Below, piece after piece: positions 40,384-40,650 of a stretch of 40,650 nucleotides of DNA. The position numbers were made by a program, and so were the translations under genes. Positions within the stretch are counted from its first letter, which is position 1; each line of letters opens with the position of its first letter. The stretch is from contig BFEA01000182.1 in the NCBI GenBank assembly GCA_003427395.1, positions 1,952,277-1,992,926 on the forward strand, given 5' to 3'. This DNA is from Chara braunii. Its lineage: Eukaryota > Streptophyta > Charophyceae > Charales > Characeae. Below the pieces are notes generated by a model. That model was given only the letters and a program-made list of their open reading frames with translations, was not told where the DNA came from and did no database searches.

Positions 40384-40650
40384 TTAAAGATCTTAGAGCG
40401 ACACCCCTTAGTGCCAGGCCTTATCAGCCTTAGATGGCGCCCTTCTTTGGAGGGTGAAGAGGTACAGATTAGGGGATCTCACAGTTACTGGTCTCATGGT
40501 TTTCAGACAGTATCATTGGCTGTATATGGGACTCTGGACCCGTTTTCCAGCAGGTGACGCTTCCCACCAATAGATGGAGCCTCTCCCCAGGTGTTAGTGG
40601 TGTCTGCTCCTATCAGCATCACTAACATCGGTGGAGTTGTCCAAAAAAAA
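39378..40650 (+). mobile_element. 5'-truncated LINE (non-LTR retrotransposon)
   Basis: The C-terminal part of a LINE ORF2 is followed by about 310 bp of 3' sequence and an A8 run at 40643-40650, the last bases of the window. The 5' limit is uncertain; coding becomes visible at 39378. Confidence 0.7.

Overview
This window looks like repeat-dominated nuclear DNA from a plant-lineage eukaryote. The evidence is Ty3/Gypsy chromodomain retrotransposons with initiator-tRNA-type primer sites, a LINE with a zf-RVT-like C-terminus, abundant (GA)n/(GT)n/(TA)n microsatellites, and two tiny phase-2 exons that resemble plant leucine-rich-repeat (LRR) exons. A large-genome streptophyte alga such as Chara is my best guess. 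That is an inference from the character of the elements, not a proven identification. The assembly has gaps (86 N at 12657-12742, 734 N at 23128-23861) and several single-N joins that carry duplicated contig ends.

Layout. A 60-nt LRR-like exon lies at 527-586. A 66-nt exon of the same phase and with a similar motif lies at 36549-36614. If they belong to one gene, everything between them is a single intron of about 36 kb filled by nested elements. Element A (+ strand, old Ty3/Gypsy) supplies the outer shell: 5' LTR 682-1753, PBS, leader, gag, protease and RT up to about 7436. It resumes at 24899-26423 with the end of RNase H and the integrase, and again at 34739-35037 with the chromodomain C-terminus, a polypurine tract at 35061-35080 and a truncated 3' LTR from 35081. 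Element D (- strand, 26424-34738) is a deletion derivative of the same family inserted into A's integrase C-terminus. Block B (about 7437-24898) interrupts A's RNase H. It holds non-coding repetitive DNA, and Element C (- strand, 15755-24086), a more intact chromovirus of a different family, is nested within it.

Block B contains the most unusual structures. Nine short hairpins (11769-13702) share a conserved loop but have compensating changes in their stem arms. Long, near-perfect 36-bp-arm hairpins are embedded in (GA)/(CT)/(CA) microsatellites (12502-13207). A diverged tandem repeat lies at 13947-14545. Tandem units with a hammerhead-ribozyme catalytic core (CTGATGA, stem II, GAAA) lie at 15405-15745 between (TA)n tracts. 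A 342-bp direct repeat flanks the C-containing interval.

Right of the second exon (36615-40650) are GT and GA microsatellites, a tRNA-derived SINE-like head, a purine-rich then a pyrimidine-rich tract, and a 5'-truncated LINE whose A-tail coincides with the window end. No intact protein-coding host gene is visible. All retroelement coding regions carry stops, frameshifts or deletions.
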